From Acidobacteriota bacterium (GTDB taxonomy: Bacteria > Acidobacteriota > Terriglobia > Acidiferrales > UBA7541): a stretch of 64,000 nt of DNA. Both the position numbers and the translations under genes were made by a program. Positions 26,261-36,206 of the stretch are shown here, piece after piece. The notes below the pieces were generated by a model. The model worked only from the letters and a program-made list of their open reading frames with translations. It was not told where the DNA came from and searched no databases. The stretch spans positions 16,082 through 80,081 of the forward strand of contig QHZB01000195.1 of assembly GCA_003224525.1 (NCBI GenBank), written 5' to 3'. The number at the start of each line of letters is the position of its first letter. The first letter of the stretch is position 1.

Positions 26261-28030
26261 TCATCGGCTCGGTACCTTTGGAAAGTTGCGCGGCACAATT
26301 CCGGTGCCCTCCTTGACGGCGATAATCCGGTCGATTGGCACATTCGTTAGCCGATCCACCTGCCCGCTCGGCCAAGTGATTTCCAGAGACTCGATCTTGG
26401 TGCGTTTCCCCAAACCAAAATGAATCCGGGGATCACTCGCCGACATATAGCTCATGCCGCCCTTTGACTGTTCAACGTGCGCGACCCCTTCGGAGGTTAG
26501 CTTCAGCGAAGAGCCGATCCCATCGCGGTTGGAGCGTGCACCGATCAGCAGGACTTCCAGCCAGTGATTGGCGTTCCCGCCATCGTTGCGCAGAAGCTCC
26601 GGATAGTCCCCGCGATTATTGATGGCGACGTCGATGTCGCCGTCATTGTCGAAATCAGCGGTGGCCAGGCCGCGGCCGGCGATGGGGCGCATGAAATCCG
26701 GACCCAAAGAGTCTGACACTTTTTCGAACTGGCCTTTTCCCAAATTCCTGAACATCAGCAAGAGTTCCTTGTAAGACACTTCGCTGTGATAGAGATGAAT
26801 GTTGTCCAGCATGGCGCCGTTCAATTGCAGGATATCGGGCCAGCCGTCATTGTCATAGTCCAGGAACTTCATGGAGACGCCGCTCAGCAGGATGGCCTTG
26901 TTCCCTATCCCGGAGCGATAGGTGTAGTCATCGAAGGTTCCATCCCGGTTGTTGTGGTAAAGGCGATTCAATTCGAAATCAAGGTGCGTGACGTACACAT
27001 CCTGCCAGCCGTCGCCGTCCACGTCCGCGGCATCGATGCCCATTCCCGCCTCATAGCGGCCGTCCTCGCTGGCCGCCAAACCGGAAACGAAGGAAACATC
27101 CTGAAAGGTGTCGTCATGCTTATTGATGAAAAGAAAATTCGGCCAAGTGTCGTTGGCGATAGCGATGTCCGGCCAGCCGTCGTTATTGAAATCTGCCAGG
27201 ACCACACCCATGCCCTTCGATTCGGGCTTGCCAACACCGGACGCATCGCTGACGTCGGTGAAAGTGCCGTCATGATTGTTGTGGTAGAGCTTGGTCTTCT
27301 GCCCTTTGTAGTTGCCCGGATTGCAGTAAGAACGATAGCCTGGCCGGCGTTCGCCGCACCACAGGTTCGTCTTCGGCGTCCACTCGATGTAATCGGTGAC
27401 GACCAGGTCGAGCCAGCCATCCTTATCGTAGTCAAACCATCCTGCGCTGGTTGACCATCCGCCTTCGTCCGCGACACCGGCCTTGGTGGTGACGTCGGTG
27501 AACGTTCCATCGCTGTTATTGTGATAAAGGATGGCGCGGCCATAGCCGGTCACGTACATATCGGGGTAGCCGTCATTGTCGAAGTCCGCGATGGCAACAC
27601 CCTGGCCGTAATGCCCCTCTCCGCCCACGCCAGCTTTTTCGGTGACGTCGGTAAACGTTCCGTCACCATTATTGTGGTAAAGCGCCGAGCGCAAGGGATG
27701 CGCTGGTTTGTAAATGTCAGTAGCGGCCGATTGGACAAAGTAGAGATCCATCAGGCCGTCCTGGTCATAGTCGATCCAGCCGACGCCGGTGCCCATGGTT
27801 TCGAGGTAATACTTTTCTTCTGTTTGCGTGGCATCCTGACGAAATGTGATTCCGGCCGATTGTCGAACGTCGGTGTAACGGACGGTTATCCGGGAATCCT
27901 GCGCTTTGGGAGTCTGCCGAGCGAGGGTCTTCTGATGAACGGTTATACCAATCACGGTGCTTAACGTCAGGATTGCGCTGCACGCGGCTCTGAGATGGAG
28001 TCCTCTACCCAGGTTCGATTTTTTTTCCAT
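26261..28030 (-). CDS. CRTAC1-family FG-GAP/ASPIC-UnbV protein
   Basis: 589 residues. A signal-like N-terminus (ILTLSTVIGITV, residues about 16-30) is followed by FG-GAP repeats containing WIDYDQDGLMD, ADFDNDGYPD, FDYDKDGWLD, ADFNNDGWPD and LDYDNDGWPD, each usually followed by LYHNN-DGTF. The C-terminus is the ASPIC/UnbV domain (HWLEVLLIGARSNRDGIG). This copy keeps the blade that appears to be missing in the downstream paralogue. It likely folds as a calcium-stabilised propeller on the cell surface or in the periplasm. It is 90 bp upstream of that paralogue and 8 bp after the small membrane-protein gene, so the operon continues. Function unknown. Confidence 0.88.
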   Translation of the reverse strand: MEKKSNLGRGLHLRAACSAILTLSTVIGITVHQKTLARQTPKAQDSRITVRYTDVRQSAGITFRQDATQTEEKYYLETMGTGVGWIDYDQDGLMDLYFVQSAATDIYKPAHPLRSALYHNNGDGTFTDVTEKAGVGGEGHYGQGVAIADFDNDGYPDMYVTGYGRAILYHNNSDGTFTDVTTKAGVADEGGWSTSAGWFDYDKDGWLDLVVTDYIEWTPKTNLWCGERRPGYRSYCNPGNYKGQKTKLYHNNHDGTFTDVSDASGVGKPESKGMGVVLADFNNDGWPDIAIANDTWPNFLFINKHDDTFQDVSFVSGLAASEDGRYEAGMGIDAADVDGDGWQDVYVTHLDFELNRLYHNNRDGTFDDYTYRSGIGNKAILLSGVSMKFLDYDNDGWPDILQLNGAMLDNIHLYHSEVSYKELLLMFRNLGKGQFEKVSDSLGPDFMRPIAGRGLATADFDNDGDIDVAINNRGDYPELLRNDGGNANHWLEVLLIGARSNRDGIGSSLKLTSEGVAHVEQSKGGMSYMSASDPRIHFGLGKRTKIESLEITWPSGQVDRLTNVPIDRIIAVKEGTGIVPRNFPKVPSR

Positions 28031-28037
28031 TCGCCGA

Positions 28038-28502
28038 TTACCGATGTGCGATTGCAGGTAAGAAGCTGATGCGGAAGCACGTATATTGCGCTACTGCGGT
28101 TACCACGAATGCCGTTACCGCCATCGCGGGAGACAGAGAGGACTTGAGTCGAGTGAATATTGCAATGCCGGTCACCGACGCCGCTCCCACGATGATGGTC
28201 ATTGCAATTTCGAAAGGTGAGAAATGTCCGCTAATGATGCTAGAGATACCGAGCACGTATAGCCAAATGAACACCATTAAGGTCAACCAGAATAGAAAAA
28301 GCGGGAGCCCGATCCAGCCAGCCAAACGGGCACGGCGGAGGCCAAACACAATACCTATCCAGAGCGGAAGGGTCTGCACGACGTAGCACAACACTAGGCC
28401 GGCGGGAAAACCCACGCCCGCCACTAGAGAAACAATGATGGCAAAGCAGCAGAGCGCGATTGCAATTGATTCTTTCCCGAGGGGATGTGCTTCGGAACTC
28501 AT
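28038..28502 (-). CDS. Small integral membrane protein of unknown function
   Basis: 154 residues from the ATG at 28502. Four to five hydrophobic helices are visible: SIAIALCCFAIIVSLVAGVG, LVLCYVVQTLPLWIGIVFG, IGLPLFLFWLTLMVFIWLYV, AMTIIVGAASVTGIAIF and AMAVTAFVVTAVAQYT. No motif of an enzyme, transporter or known family was recognised. It lies 8 bp upstream of the CRTAC1 gene and 75 bp downstream of the 851-residue TPR gene on the same strand, so it is probably co-transcribed. It could anchor or help export the surrounding secreted proteins (inference). Confidence 0.65.
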   Translation of the reverse strand: MSSEAHPLGKESIAIALCCFAIIVSLVAGVGFPAGLVLCYVVQTLPLWIGIVFGLRRARLAGWIGLPLFLFWLTLMVFIWLYVLGISSIISGHFSPFEIAMTIIVGAASVTGIAIFTRLKSSLSPAMAVTAFVVTAVAQYTCFRISFLPAIAHR

Positions 28503-28576
28503 CGAAAATATTTCAGTCGGCCCGCACATTCTAACGCGGGCAATCAAGCTGCTCAACCAGAAGTTTTCTTATCCGC

Positions 28577-31132
28577 TCAGAGTGTGCGGTCAGCAAGCGA
28601 CAGCGCCAGTTGAAGTAACTGCTGCCTGGCAACCATGGGCATGGGTTCACGAAGCGAAGACGGCGCCGCCGGGGCTTTGGCCAGGGCTTCTTCAATTCGA
28701 TGCACATCCAGTCCACCGGCTGCGTTGCTGCCCTTGAAGCGATTCAGCACTTCCCGGGCTTTGGTGATTTCTCCTGTTTGATAATAAAAAGCGCCCAAGG
28801 TGGAATAACTACCGGGCCACTCCGGCAAAAGGTCCACGGCGCGCTCGAGGTTCTGCGCAGCTTGCGGGGTCTTCCCTTCCAGGGCCGAGACGATTCCCAA
28901 TCCCCAGAGGATTTTTCCGGAGCTGGGAATTCGCGCCAGCCCCTTGCGCAGCGTTTCTTCGGCTCCGCTGATGTTATTTTCGCGGAGCTCGACGAGAGTA
29001 AGGGAGAGGTAATATTGGTCATTGTCAGGATTGCGTTTGATGGCTTCACGGAAAATTTCTTCAGCCCGGGCTGTGTCACCAAGATGGGCCTGGATGTCAC
29101 CGAGCAGCGCCAGGAAAGCATCGTCCTGCTGGCCCGTCGCCGAAACTTGCCGCGAAGCTTCGAGCGCTTGGGAATAGAGGCCGCGGCGGAAGTAAGCATC
29201 GGTCAAATCAAATTTCACGTCGTCGGAATCGGGATTGGCGCGCAGGGCTGTCTGGAAATGCTGGATGGCGTCGTCGTACAAACGGAAACGCGCCAGCAGT
29301 ACACCGACGCCGGTCTGGGTGCGGTAGTCGCCCGCGCTGAGCTGGTCAAGTTGCGCGATGACCTTTCGGCCTTCGTCGGGCTTGCCCAGTTTCAGATAAG
29401 CTTCGGCCAGCAGGTAGAGGTCTTGCGGTTGGTCCGGATGTTTCTGGATCTGCTCCGTCAGCTCGGTCAAATCCAGCTGCGTCCGGTCCTGAGGCGAGAG
29501 ATTGGAACGATTATCAAGATAATCGAAAAGATGTTGATAGGGATACGGACCCGCCGAAGCATCTTTGGAGAGAGTCTGAAAGACATTCAAATCCCTCTGT
29601 GCGGCGTTCATTTGATGGAGGCCCCTCTCGACCATGGCAAGTTTGTAGTAGCCTGAAGCGGCATTGCGGCTGACTTTGACGTATCTTCTGAGCAATTGCG
29701 CGGCTTCCTCCAATCTCTTGTTCGTGATTCGTAAATTAGCCAATTCCAACAGCGCTTCGGAAAAATCAGGGTTCGCCCGAAGCGCCCGCTGAAACAGCTC
29801 CTCGGCCCGTGCGTGATTTCCCTGGTGCTCTTCAATATAGCCCATGTTAAAAAGGCAGGAAGCGTTGTGTGGATCTTGCTTGAGACCTTCCTGAAAATAT
29901 TTCCTGGCTTCATCGAACCGCCCCAGATGGCGGTAAGAGAGTCCCAAGAAAGTGTAAGATCGTGCTGAGGGGTCCAATTGGATCAGGTTCTTGAACTCTT
30001 CGATGGCCTTTTCCGCCTTGCCCGACATGAAATAGCTCTCACCCAGCGCGGCGTGGAGATCAGCGCGTTGCGGCGCGATTTTCAAGCCTGATTCGAGGAG
30101 CTGAATGGCATCTTCGAAATAATTCTGGGACATGCTTACCCGGGCCAAGAGAAAAATGATGTCCGTATTCTGAGGGGCCAGCTTGTGAGCACGCACCAGC
30201 AAATCCAGAGCATCTACAGCCCTAGTCTGATCCGCATTGACCTGCGCCAGCAAGTAGAGGGTTTCCGGTGAATCAGGTTTCAGTTTCAGAGCTCGATTCA
30301 GCGCCGGTTCGGCTTTCGTGTATTCGCCGCCGCGAAGATAGGCCTGTCCAAGGTTGAAGAGAATCTCGAAAGTTTCTGGCCGTAGTGCGTTGGCCTTTTC
30401 CAGTTCAAGTTGGGCTGCACGGTACTGCTTCTCAGAAGCCAGCAACACACCCAGAGTGAAATGCAGCTGGACGTCATCCTTATTTTGAGCGGAAAGCTCC
30501 GTTGCCACCTTTAGCCCGTCGGCGGGCCTGCGGGCCTGGAGGCAGGCGCGAATGAGGTTGAATCGCGTTTCGACGTTCGAAGGGCGCACACGCTGAAAGT
30601 GGATGATGGCTTCGGCAGGCCTACCCTTGGCCATCAAGACCAGGCCCAGGTTGTAGTTTCCATCGCGATTCCCGGGGTCGAGCCGCAAGACTGTCCCGAA
30701 CTCTTTCTCCGCGAGGTTGAGCTTTTCCTGGGCAACATATACGTTCCCGAGATTGTTACGAGTTCTGGTTGAGTTTGGTTCGAGCTTCAGCGCATGCTGG
30801 AACGCCTCCAGTGCTGTCGCATAGTCCTTTTGGTCGCTGTAGATAATCCCCAATAAATTGTAACCTTCCACGCTTGAGGGATTCCGTTTGAGCTCTTCCT
30901 CAATTTTCTCTTTGGCCTGATCGACCAAACCTCGGCGAATCAGTTCCTCCGCTTCCCGGAATTGCGGCTGGATCTTCGAAGATTGCTGAGAATTTTTCTT
31001 ACTGGGGACAGATTGCTGCGCTGCAGATACTCTTGGAAATAGGAGAATCAAGGCCAGCGCAAAGATTCCGCGCAACTTCGGCCGGCTGCCCGCGATCCTG
31101 GATGGATGCTGAAATGAAGAGCCGATATTCAT
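28577..31132 (-). CDS. Large secreted TPR-repeat protein
   Basis: 851 residues. A hydrophobic signal-like stretch (GIFALALILLFPRVSAAQQ, about 23-41) is followed by about 20 TPR-like helix pairs from about residue 55 to the C-terminus. Examples are EGYNLLGIIYSDQKDYATAL, ETLYLLAQVNADQTRAVDAL and RSYTFLGLSYRHLGRFDEAR. There is no catalytic domain. It lies between the CRTAC1-redoxin-TPR fusion (45 bp upstream) and the small membrane protein. TPR solenoids assemble complexes, so it may hold the CRTAC1 proteins together (inference). Start chosen as the ATG at 31132, which leaves the signal segment near the N-terminus. Confidence 0.85.
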   Translation of the reverse strand: MNIGSSFQHPSRIAGSRPKLRGIFALALILLFPRVSAAQQSVPSKKNSQQSSKIQPQFREAEELIRRGLVDQAKEKIEEELKRNPSSVEGYNLLGIIYSDQKDYATALEAFQHALKLEPNSTRTRNNLGNVYVAQEKLNLAEKEFGTVLRLDPGNRDGNYNLGLVLMAKGRPAEAIIHFQRVRPSNVETRFNLIRACLQARRPADGLKVATELSAQNKDDVQLHFTLGVLLASEKQYRAAQLELEKANALRPETFEILFNLGQAYLRGGEYTKAEPALNRALKLKPDSPETLYLLAQVNADQTRAVDALDLLVRAHKLAPQNTDIIFLLARVSMSQNYFEDAIQLLESGLKIAPQRADLHAALGESYFMSGKAEKAIEEFKNLIQLDPSARSYTFLGLSYRHLGRFDEARKYFQEGLKQDPHNASCLFNMGYIEEHQGNHARAEELFQRALRANPDFSEALLELANLRITNKRLEEAAQLLRRYVKVSRNAASGYYKLAMVERGLHQMNAAQRDLNVFQTLSKDASAGPYPYQHLFDYLDNRSNLSPQDRTQLDLTELTEQIQKHPDQPQDLYLLAEAYLKLGKPDEGRKVIAQLDQLSAGDYRTQTGVGVLLARFRLYDDAIQHFQTALRANPDSDDVKFDLTDAYFRRGLYSQALEASRQVSATGQQDDAFLALLGDIQAHLGDTARAEEIFREAIKRNPDNDQYYLSLTLVELRENNISGAEETLRKGLARIPSSGKILWGLGIVSALEGKTPQAAQNLERAVDLLPEWPGSYSTLGAFYYQTGEITKAREVLNRFKGSNAAGGLDVHRIEEALAKAPAAPSSLREPMPMVARQQLLQLALSLADRTL

Positions 31133-31177
31133 CCCCTGTCTGCCTCCGCGTGCGCTCTCATCGCAGGTCTCGCAAAG

Positions 31178-34100
31178 TCACTGTAGCATTTCCAGTTCTT
31201 TCTGGGCCACCGCGTGCTGCGGTTGTTTGTGCAGCAGTGCCAGCAACACCTCTTTGGCTTTTTGCTTTTCCTCCAAAATCACGTACAGACGGGCCAGATT
31301 GAGATAGGCCTGGTCAAAGTTCGGGGCAACGCGGATGCAGGTCTTGAATCTCTCCTCTGCGTCGGAGTTTCGCCGCTCACGCACAAAGAGCACACCCAGG
31401 TTGTTGAGCGCGTCGGGATAGTCAGGGCGCAAATTCACCGCTCTTTCCAAATAGTGCGCGGCCTGTTCGAGCTTCTCCTGCCGGGCGTAGAGCATGCCGA
31501 GGCTGTAGTTGACCTCCGGATCATCCGGTGTAATTTCAAGCGCACGACCCAACAGTTTTTTCGCTTCTTCAAAGTCTCCCTGTCGCCGGTAGATGTTTCC
31601 GAGGTTCGCGAGCGCGATGGCATAGCTCGGCCTTAAGAGCAGAGACTGTTTGAAATTGCGAACGGCCTGGTCCGTCTGACCTTCCTGGGCGGCCACCATT
31701 CCAAGATTGTTCCACGCTTCAGGATAGTTCGGACGGAGCTTCACCGCCTGCTCGAGGTATTGGCGGGCGTCCTGGGAAGCGTTTCTCCGGAGATAGAGCG
31801 TTCCCAGATTGTAATAGGCCTCGGGATCTTGCGGCTTGGCGGCGATAACCTGTTTGAAGGACGCCGCCGCCTGCTCCAGATAGCCGCGCTGAAACATCGC
31901 CACCCCGTAAGTGAAGTCGTTCCGTTGGAACACGTCCTGGTAGAGCACTCCGCCCAAAGGAAGCGCTCTCCGTATCTGCTCGGCTTGCGTACCCGGGACC
32001 GATCTCAGGTCTTCCACCAGCCGTTCGGGATGCACCGGCCCCTGGTAAACCTTTATGATCATGCCGTCCTTATCGAGGAGGAGAGAAACCGGAATGGGCA
32101 GATCCCGGCGACGGTCGAACAGGTAACGATAAATGATGTTGTAGATGCCGGCCACATCCTGGGAGGCGAGAAGGTTGGGGAAGGAGAGCCCTTCTTTGGC
32201 AGCGAATGATCTCACAGTTTGTGCATCGCCAGGGTCATCGACGTTTATGCCAAGGATCCGAAGGCCGCCGGCGGTGAGAGTTACCTGGTATTGCTGAAGA
32301 AGTCGCAATTGTTTCCGGCAGGACGGCAAAGCAGTCGCCCAAAAGCCGAGAAGCAATGCGCTGCCTCGGAACGACTGCAAATCCCGCATCTTGCCAGCGA
32401 GGTCGGGCAAGGAAAACTCCGGCGCGCTCAGAGGCTCGATAAGCCATGTCTCCACAGACGAGGGCAAGAGTTCTGGCTTCAGAGGTTCGCCCGCCCGCGC
32501 ATAAGAAGGAGGTGAAGCCGCAAATGGCTTGGCCAGAAAATCTTCGGAGCCTTCCTGAAGTTCGATTCGGTGGTTCAGAGGTAAGTGCCCGAAGACCTGC
32601 GTTAGGCCGCTGGGCCAGCGGATCGAAGCGTGGACCGTTCCTTGGGCTTTCCCAACACCAAAGAAAAGTTCCTTGCTGTGCTGCGATAGAAATCCGGAAC
32701 CGGCCTGTAGATATTTCGTCTGGCGATGTGCTTCGGCTTCGACGGTTATCGCGGCCCCGATCGCGTCGCGATTACTTTTCCGCCCGCGCAAGCGGAATGC
32801 GATCGAATTGCCAAGATCCTTCATCGCGTTGCGCAAAATCCGGAGTTGCGGCGCGTTTCGATTTTTCAGGACGACTTCCAATCGCCCGTCCTGGTCCAGG
32901 TCGGCGAGTGCAAACGAGCGGCCGTCCTCAAGAAAGTCCAATCCAACTGTGCCAGAGACTTCCGAGAACGTGCCGTCGTGATTATTCAGGTAGAAAACAT
33001 TTCTTTCGCGGCCGCTCCAGGAGTTGTCCGACCGGATCAGCTCATTGATGGCGTTCCATCCCTGCTCATACTTCAACAACGGAGTTGCATTCTGGGGCGA
33101 TTTCGCCACCAGTTGTCGCCAAAAGAAGCTCGAAAGGTCGCCCTTCTCGCTCCCTGAAGTGTCGGGCCCAGAAATATAGCCGTTCGCAACGTAAAGGTCC
33201 GAGTAGCCGTCGTGGTCGAAATCCCAGGCGTCCGAGCACCAGGCCCAGCGACCCATCTCTACCCCCGCTTGGCTGCTTACGTTTTGAAACTTGCCATTTC
33301 CCTGATTTCGATACAGCGAATTGCCACGCGCGTGATGACGATAAAGCGCGCGGATATTTTCAGGATCTTTTTCATGAAAGCGATCTTCATCTGAAACTCG
33401 AAGTCCAGCGGCGGACCACATAGCAGCACTGTAGATATCCAGTCTTCCGTCGTTGTCGAAATCGAACCAGCAGGCGCTCATTCCCGCGCCAACCTCCTCG
33501 ACGCCCACTTCGGTAGAGACGACGGTAAATTTTCCGTTGCCATTGTTGCGGTAGAGATTGTTTCGCCCAAAGTCGTTGGCCACATAAAGGTTCGGGGAAC
33601 CGTCAGAGTTGTAGTCGCCCCAGGCGCACGCAAAGCTGTAACGGTCGTTATCCACGTTCAGTCCCGCCGTCTCAGTTCGATCCTGGAAGGTTCCGTTCCC
33701 TTCGTTGTGAAGCAGAAAGTTCGGCGGGCCATTGCGCGCGTCAAAATAAGGAGTGGGATAGTGATATTGATCGAGGCCCACATAATAGCTGTAGAGGCAA
33801 AAATAAATGTCCAGAAGTCCATCGCCATCATAGTCAGCGATGGCAGCGTGCGTGAAAGTTCCCTGGGGAGGCCGTAGAAAGTTGAAGGCATCGCGTTTGA
33901 GTAGGAACTTTCCGTTCCCTTGGTTCAAGAAGAGCAGCGGGCCGCTGCCGCAAACCACCAGGAGGTCCTGAAGCCCCTTATTTTCGAAATCCGCGAACAG
34001 AGCGCAAGCCGTGCCGTCCAGCACGCCCACTCCGGACTCTTCAGTCACATCTTCGAATGTCCCATCACCGCGATTGCGATAGAGCCGGTTGGGAAGTCCC

Positions 34101-34972
34101 GGAGGTTGGCAGACATATATGTCATCCAGTCCATCGTTGTCGAAATCTCCCGCCGCCAAGCCATTGTTGCCGTAAACGTCGATCCCGCACGCCCCGTCGA
34201 GAACCGTGCGCCAATAATCGACTCCGTGAAGCAACTGATTCTTGTACGATTCCGTTTGGCCTAGAGCCTGGGAAGTAATGTCGATGAAAACCGGCTCGCG
34301 AGCCCGGCTGAGAGTTTCCTCCGCCGCCGCCCATCGGAGAACTCGCCATGCGTTTGATTCATCGCACGCCCACTGAGTCAGCCAATGTCCGATACGCTCC
34401 TCGCGCCCATTGTCCGTCCGCTTGCCGACAAAATCATACCGGATGTCGATGTGGACTGTCGGCGGAGAGCCTGAGGTTTCCTCAATCCCCACGATTTCGA
34501 ATTCAGCCGTTTCCACCCGCGAGATTGGAGTCAGGTAGGTTTTGATCTCCTGAAGAAATCGCTCGCGGCCCGATACCACATTGGTCGAAAATTGCCTTCG
34601 AATGACCTCGATGCCATTCCCCGAACGGACCGTGTTTTCTTGGGTTGGAACCAGCGGAGTGACTTCGATCGATGGGTCCAGGAATTTCGCCAATACGGCA
34701 AGAGCGGGCGGCGTTGCCTTAAGAGCTTGGGTCCATTCGTTGAGAAGCCGCACGATTTCAAATGCGTACTTCTCCGCGATGTACTCATCCGCGCCGGGAG
34801 CAACGAGCCGAAGAACATCATCAAGCGGAGACTTCGCGGGATAGTGGGGCGTTAGACGAAAATCAGCAAAGGGGAAAGTGGAGGTCCCATCCCCGGTGGT
34901 CTCTGGGAGTATCGACGGAAAGGGCGACGCATGAAGAGGAGCCCGAAGAAAAAGCAGAGGCGCCCACCGCAT
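31178..34972 (-). CDS. CRTAC1 propeller - redoxin-like - TPR fusion protein
   Basis: 1264 residues from the ATG at 34972 (AGAAGG directly upstream; a TTG at 34981 is the alternative). Order: an N-terminal NTF2-like segment (about 40-220), an FG-GAP/CRTAC1 propeller with ASPIC/UnbV region (about 240-790), a thioredoxin-fold AhpC/TlpA-type redoxin (about 835-990), then about six TPR units to the end. In the redoxin the usual WCxxC is replaced: FWATALPSCRKQLRLL keeps only the second Cys, so disulfide reductase chemistry is doubtful. It is the first gene of the operon, 125 bp downstream of the LacI gene. Such a three-part fusion is unusual. Likely an exported scaffold; function unknown. Confidence 0.85.
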   Translation of the reverse strand: MRWAPLLFLRAPLHASPFPSILPETTGDGTSTFPFADFRLTPHYPAKSPLDDVLRLVAPGADEYIAEKYAFEIVRLLNEWTQALKATPPALAVLAKFLDPSIEVTPLVPTQENTVRSGNGIEVIRRQFSTNVVSGRERFLQEIKTYLTPISRVETAEFEIVGIEETSGSPPTVHIDIRYDFVGKRTDNGREERIGHWLTQWACDESNAWRVLRWAAAEETLSRAREPVFIDITSQALGQTESYKNQLLHGVDYWRTVLDGACGIDVYGNNGLAAGDFDNDGLDDIYVCQPPGLPNRLYRNRGDGTFEDVTEESGVGVLDGTACALFADFENKGLQDLLVVCGSGPLLFLNQGNGKFLLKRDAFNFLRPPQGTFTHAAIADYDGDGLLDIYFCLYSYYVGLDQYHYPTPYFDARNGPPNFLLHNEGNGTFQDRTETAGLNVDNDRYSFACAWGDYNSDGSPNLYVANDFGRNNLYRNNGNGKFTVVSTEVGVEEVGAGMSACWFDFDNDGRLDIYSAAMWSAAGLRVSDEDRFHEKDPENIRALYRHHARGNSLYRNQGNGKFQNVSSQAGVEMGRWAWCSDAWDFDHDGYSDLYVANGYISGPDTSGSEKGDLSSFFWRQLVAKSPQNATPLLKYEQGWNAINELIRSDNSWSGRERNVFYLNNHDGTFSEVSGTVGLDFLEDGRSFALADLDQDGRLEVVLKNRNAPQLRILRNAMKDLGNSIAFRLRGRKSNRDAIGAAITVEAEAHRQTKYLQAGSGFLSQHSKELFFGVGKAQGTVHASIRWPSGLTQVFGHLPLNHRIELQEGSEDFLAKPFAASPPSYARAGEPLKPELLPSSVETWLIEPLSAPEFSLPDLAGKMRDLQSFRGSALLLGFWATALPSCRKQLRLLQQYQVTLTAGGLRILGINVDDPGDAQTVRSFAAKEGLSFPNLLASQDVAGIYNIIYRYLFDRRRDLPIPVSLLLDKDGMIIKVYQGPVHPERLVEDLRSVPGTQAEQIRRALPLGGVLYQDVFQRNDFTYGVAMFQRGYLEQAAASFKQVIAAKPQDPEAYYNLGTLYLRRNASQDARQYLEQAVKLRPNYPEAWNNLGMVAAQEGQTDQAVRNFKQSLLLRPSYAIALANLGNIYRRQGDFEEAKKLLGRALEITPDDPEVNYSLGMLYARQEKLEQAAHYLERAVNLRPDYPDALNNLGVLFVRERRNSDAEERFKTCIRVAPNFDQAYLNLARLYVILEEKQKAKEVLLALLHKQPQHAVAQKELEMLQ

Positions 34973-35097
34973 CCTTCTCAAGAAGGTTCGACGTGAAAAA
35001 ATGTGGTCCTCGTCTTTGTGACGGGTCGTCCTCTAGCGTCCGCGCAGCGATGGCCCGTCGTTCGCATGCTAGCACTCACGTGAGGTCACTCCAAACA

Positions 35098-36111
35098 TTA
35101 AGGCATTTGTTCAGAGGGAGCGGGTCCCGAGGAATCTCCCAAAATCAGTTCGGCGGGAATCTGATATTCCCTGCCCTGAGGATTCGGTGAGCGAGAGAGT
35201 TCATGAAGGGCGTCGGCCGCCATCTGGCCCAGCATGTCTCGGTGCACGTCCACAGTGGTGAGCGAGGGATTGCTATATTCGGCCAGGCGCGTGTTGTCGA
35301 ATCCCGTAACGGAAACATCCTGCGGGACACGGCAGCCGGCTTTCAATAAACCCTTGATGACGCCTACGGCAGTGAGATCGTTGACGGCCACAACCGCGGT
35401 GGGCCTGGGAGAAAGCTTTGCGATGGCCAAACCGGCCGCCAAGCCACCTTCGAAGCGCAAGTCCCCGCGCAGTATCGGTCCCGGCTCGAGTCCCAATTCC
35501 AGCATGCACTTCTCGTACGCTTCTAGCCGGGCGTTGTTTGATTTGAGCCTGGGTCTCCCTGCGATGAAGGCGATTCGCCGATGTCCATTCTTATAGAGGT
35601 ATTTGACGATTTGCTCGACTCCAGAGAAATAGTCAATTCTCAGGTTGCTCATATAGCCCCGAACGGGCGCGAGGTCGAGGAAAGTCACGGCAATCCTTCT
35701 TCGGGCGAGTTCGTGGATCAATCGCAAAGTGATTTCGGAGGTCATCACCGCAACGCCGCGGACGTTGTGCTCCATCATTCGCTCGGCGGCCTCCCGCGTC
35801 CTCCGCGGATTATAGTTGGTATCGCTCAGAATGGCGTCATAACCCAGCTGCCGGGCGCGGACTTCAAAACTCTTGATCACTTCCGGGAAGAACGGGTTTT
35901 CGATGTCGGACACGATGATTCCAAGTGTGCGACTGTCGCGCGAAGCAAGGTGCCGCGCATGAACGTTCGGGAAGTATCCGAGACGCTTGACGGTCGAGAG
36001 CACCAGCAGGTGCGTGCGCCGGCCAACTTTGCCCGTCTTGTTTAAGACGTTCGAGACGGTGGCGGTGGAAACACCTGCAGCTTTCGCGACGTCACGAATG
36101 GTTAGACCCAT
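35098..36111 (-). CDS. LacI-family transcriptional regulator
   Basis: 337 residues from the ATG at 36111. The N-terminal helix-turn-helix is LTIRDVAKAAGVSTATVSNV, with the hinge PNVHARHLAS that contains the DNA-intercalating Leu. The periplasmic-binding-protein-like core follows (TLGIIVSDIENPFF, GVAVMTSEI, GHRRIAFIAGRPR, PTAVVAVNDLTAVGV, GFDNTRLAEYSNPSLTTVD), typical of sugar-responsive repressors. It stands between the TonB receptor gene (divergent) and the CRTAC1/TPR operon (same strand, 125 bp downstream). A CG-centred LacI-like box is in the divergent promoter. Its effector is probably a sugar or glycan product (inference). Confidence 0.93.
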   Translation of the reverse strand: MGLTIRDVAKAAGVSTATVSNVLNKTGKVGRRTHLLVLSTVKRLGYFPNVHARHLASRDSRTLGIIVSDIENPFFPEVIKSFEVRARQLGYDAILSDTNYNPRRTREAAERMMEHNVRGVAVMTSEITLRLIHELARRRIAVTFLDLAPVRGYMSNLRIDYFSGVEQIVKYLYKNGHRRIAFIAGRPRLKSNNARLEAYEKCMLELGLEPGPILRGDLRFEGGLAAGLAIAKLSPRPTAVVAVNDLTAVGVIKGLLKAGCRVPQDVSVTGFDNTRLAEYSNPSLTTVDVHRDMLGQMAADALHELSRSPNPQGREYQIPAELILGDSSGPAPSEQMP

Positions 36112-36206
36112 AGTTCGATTACTCAGCCCTTCGCGGGCGTTTCTGGTCTGTCTTCGCACTTCTCGAGCATGCCCGCGACACGCGAAGTATAGATGAAAAA
36201 AACTGC

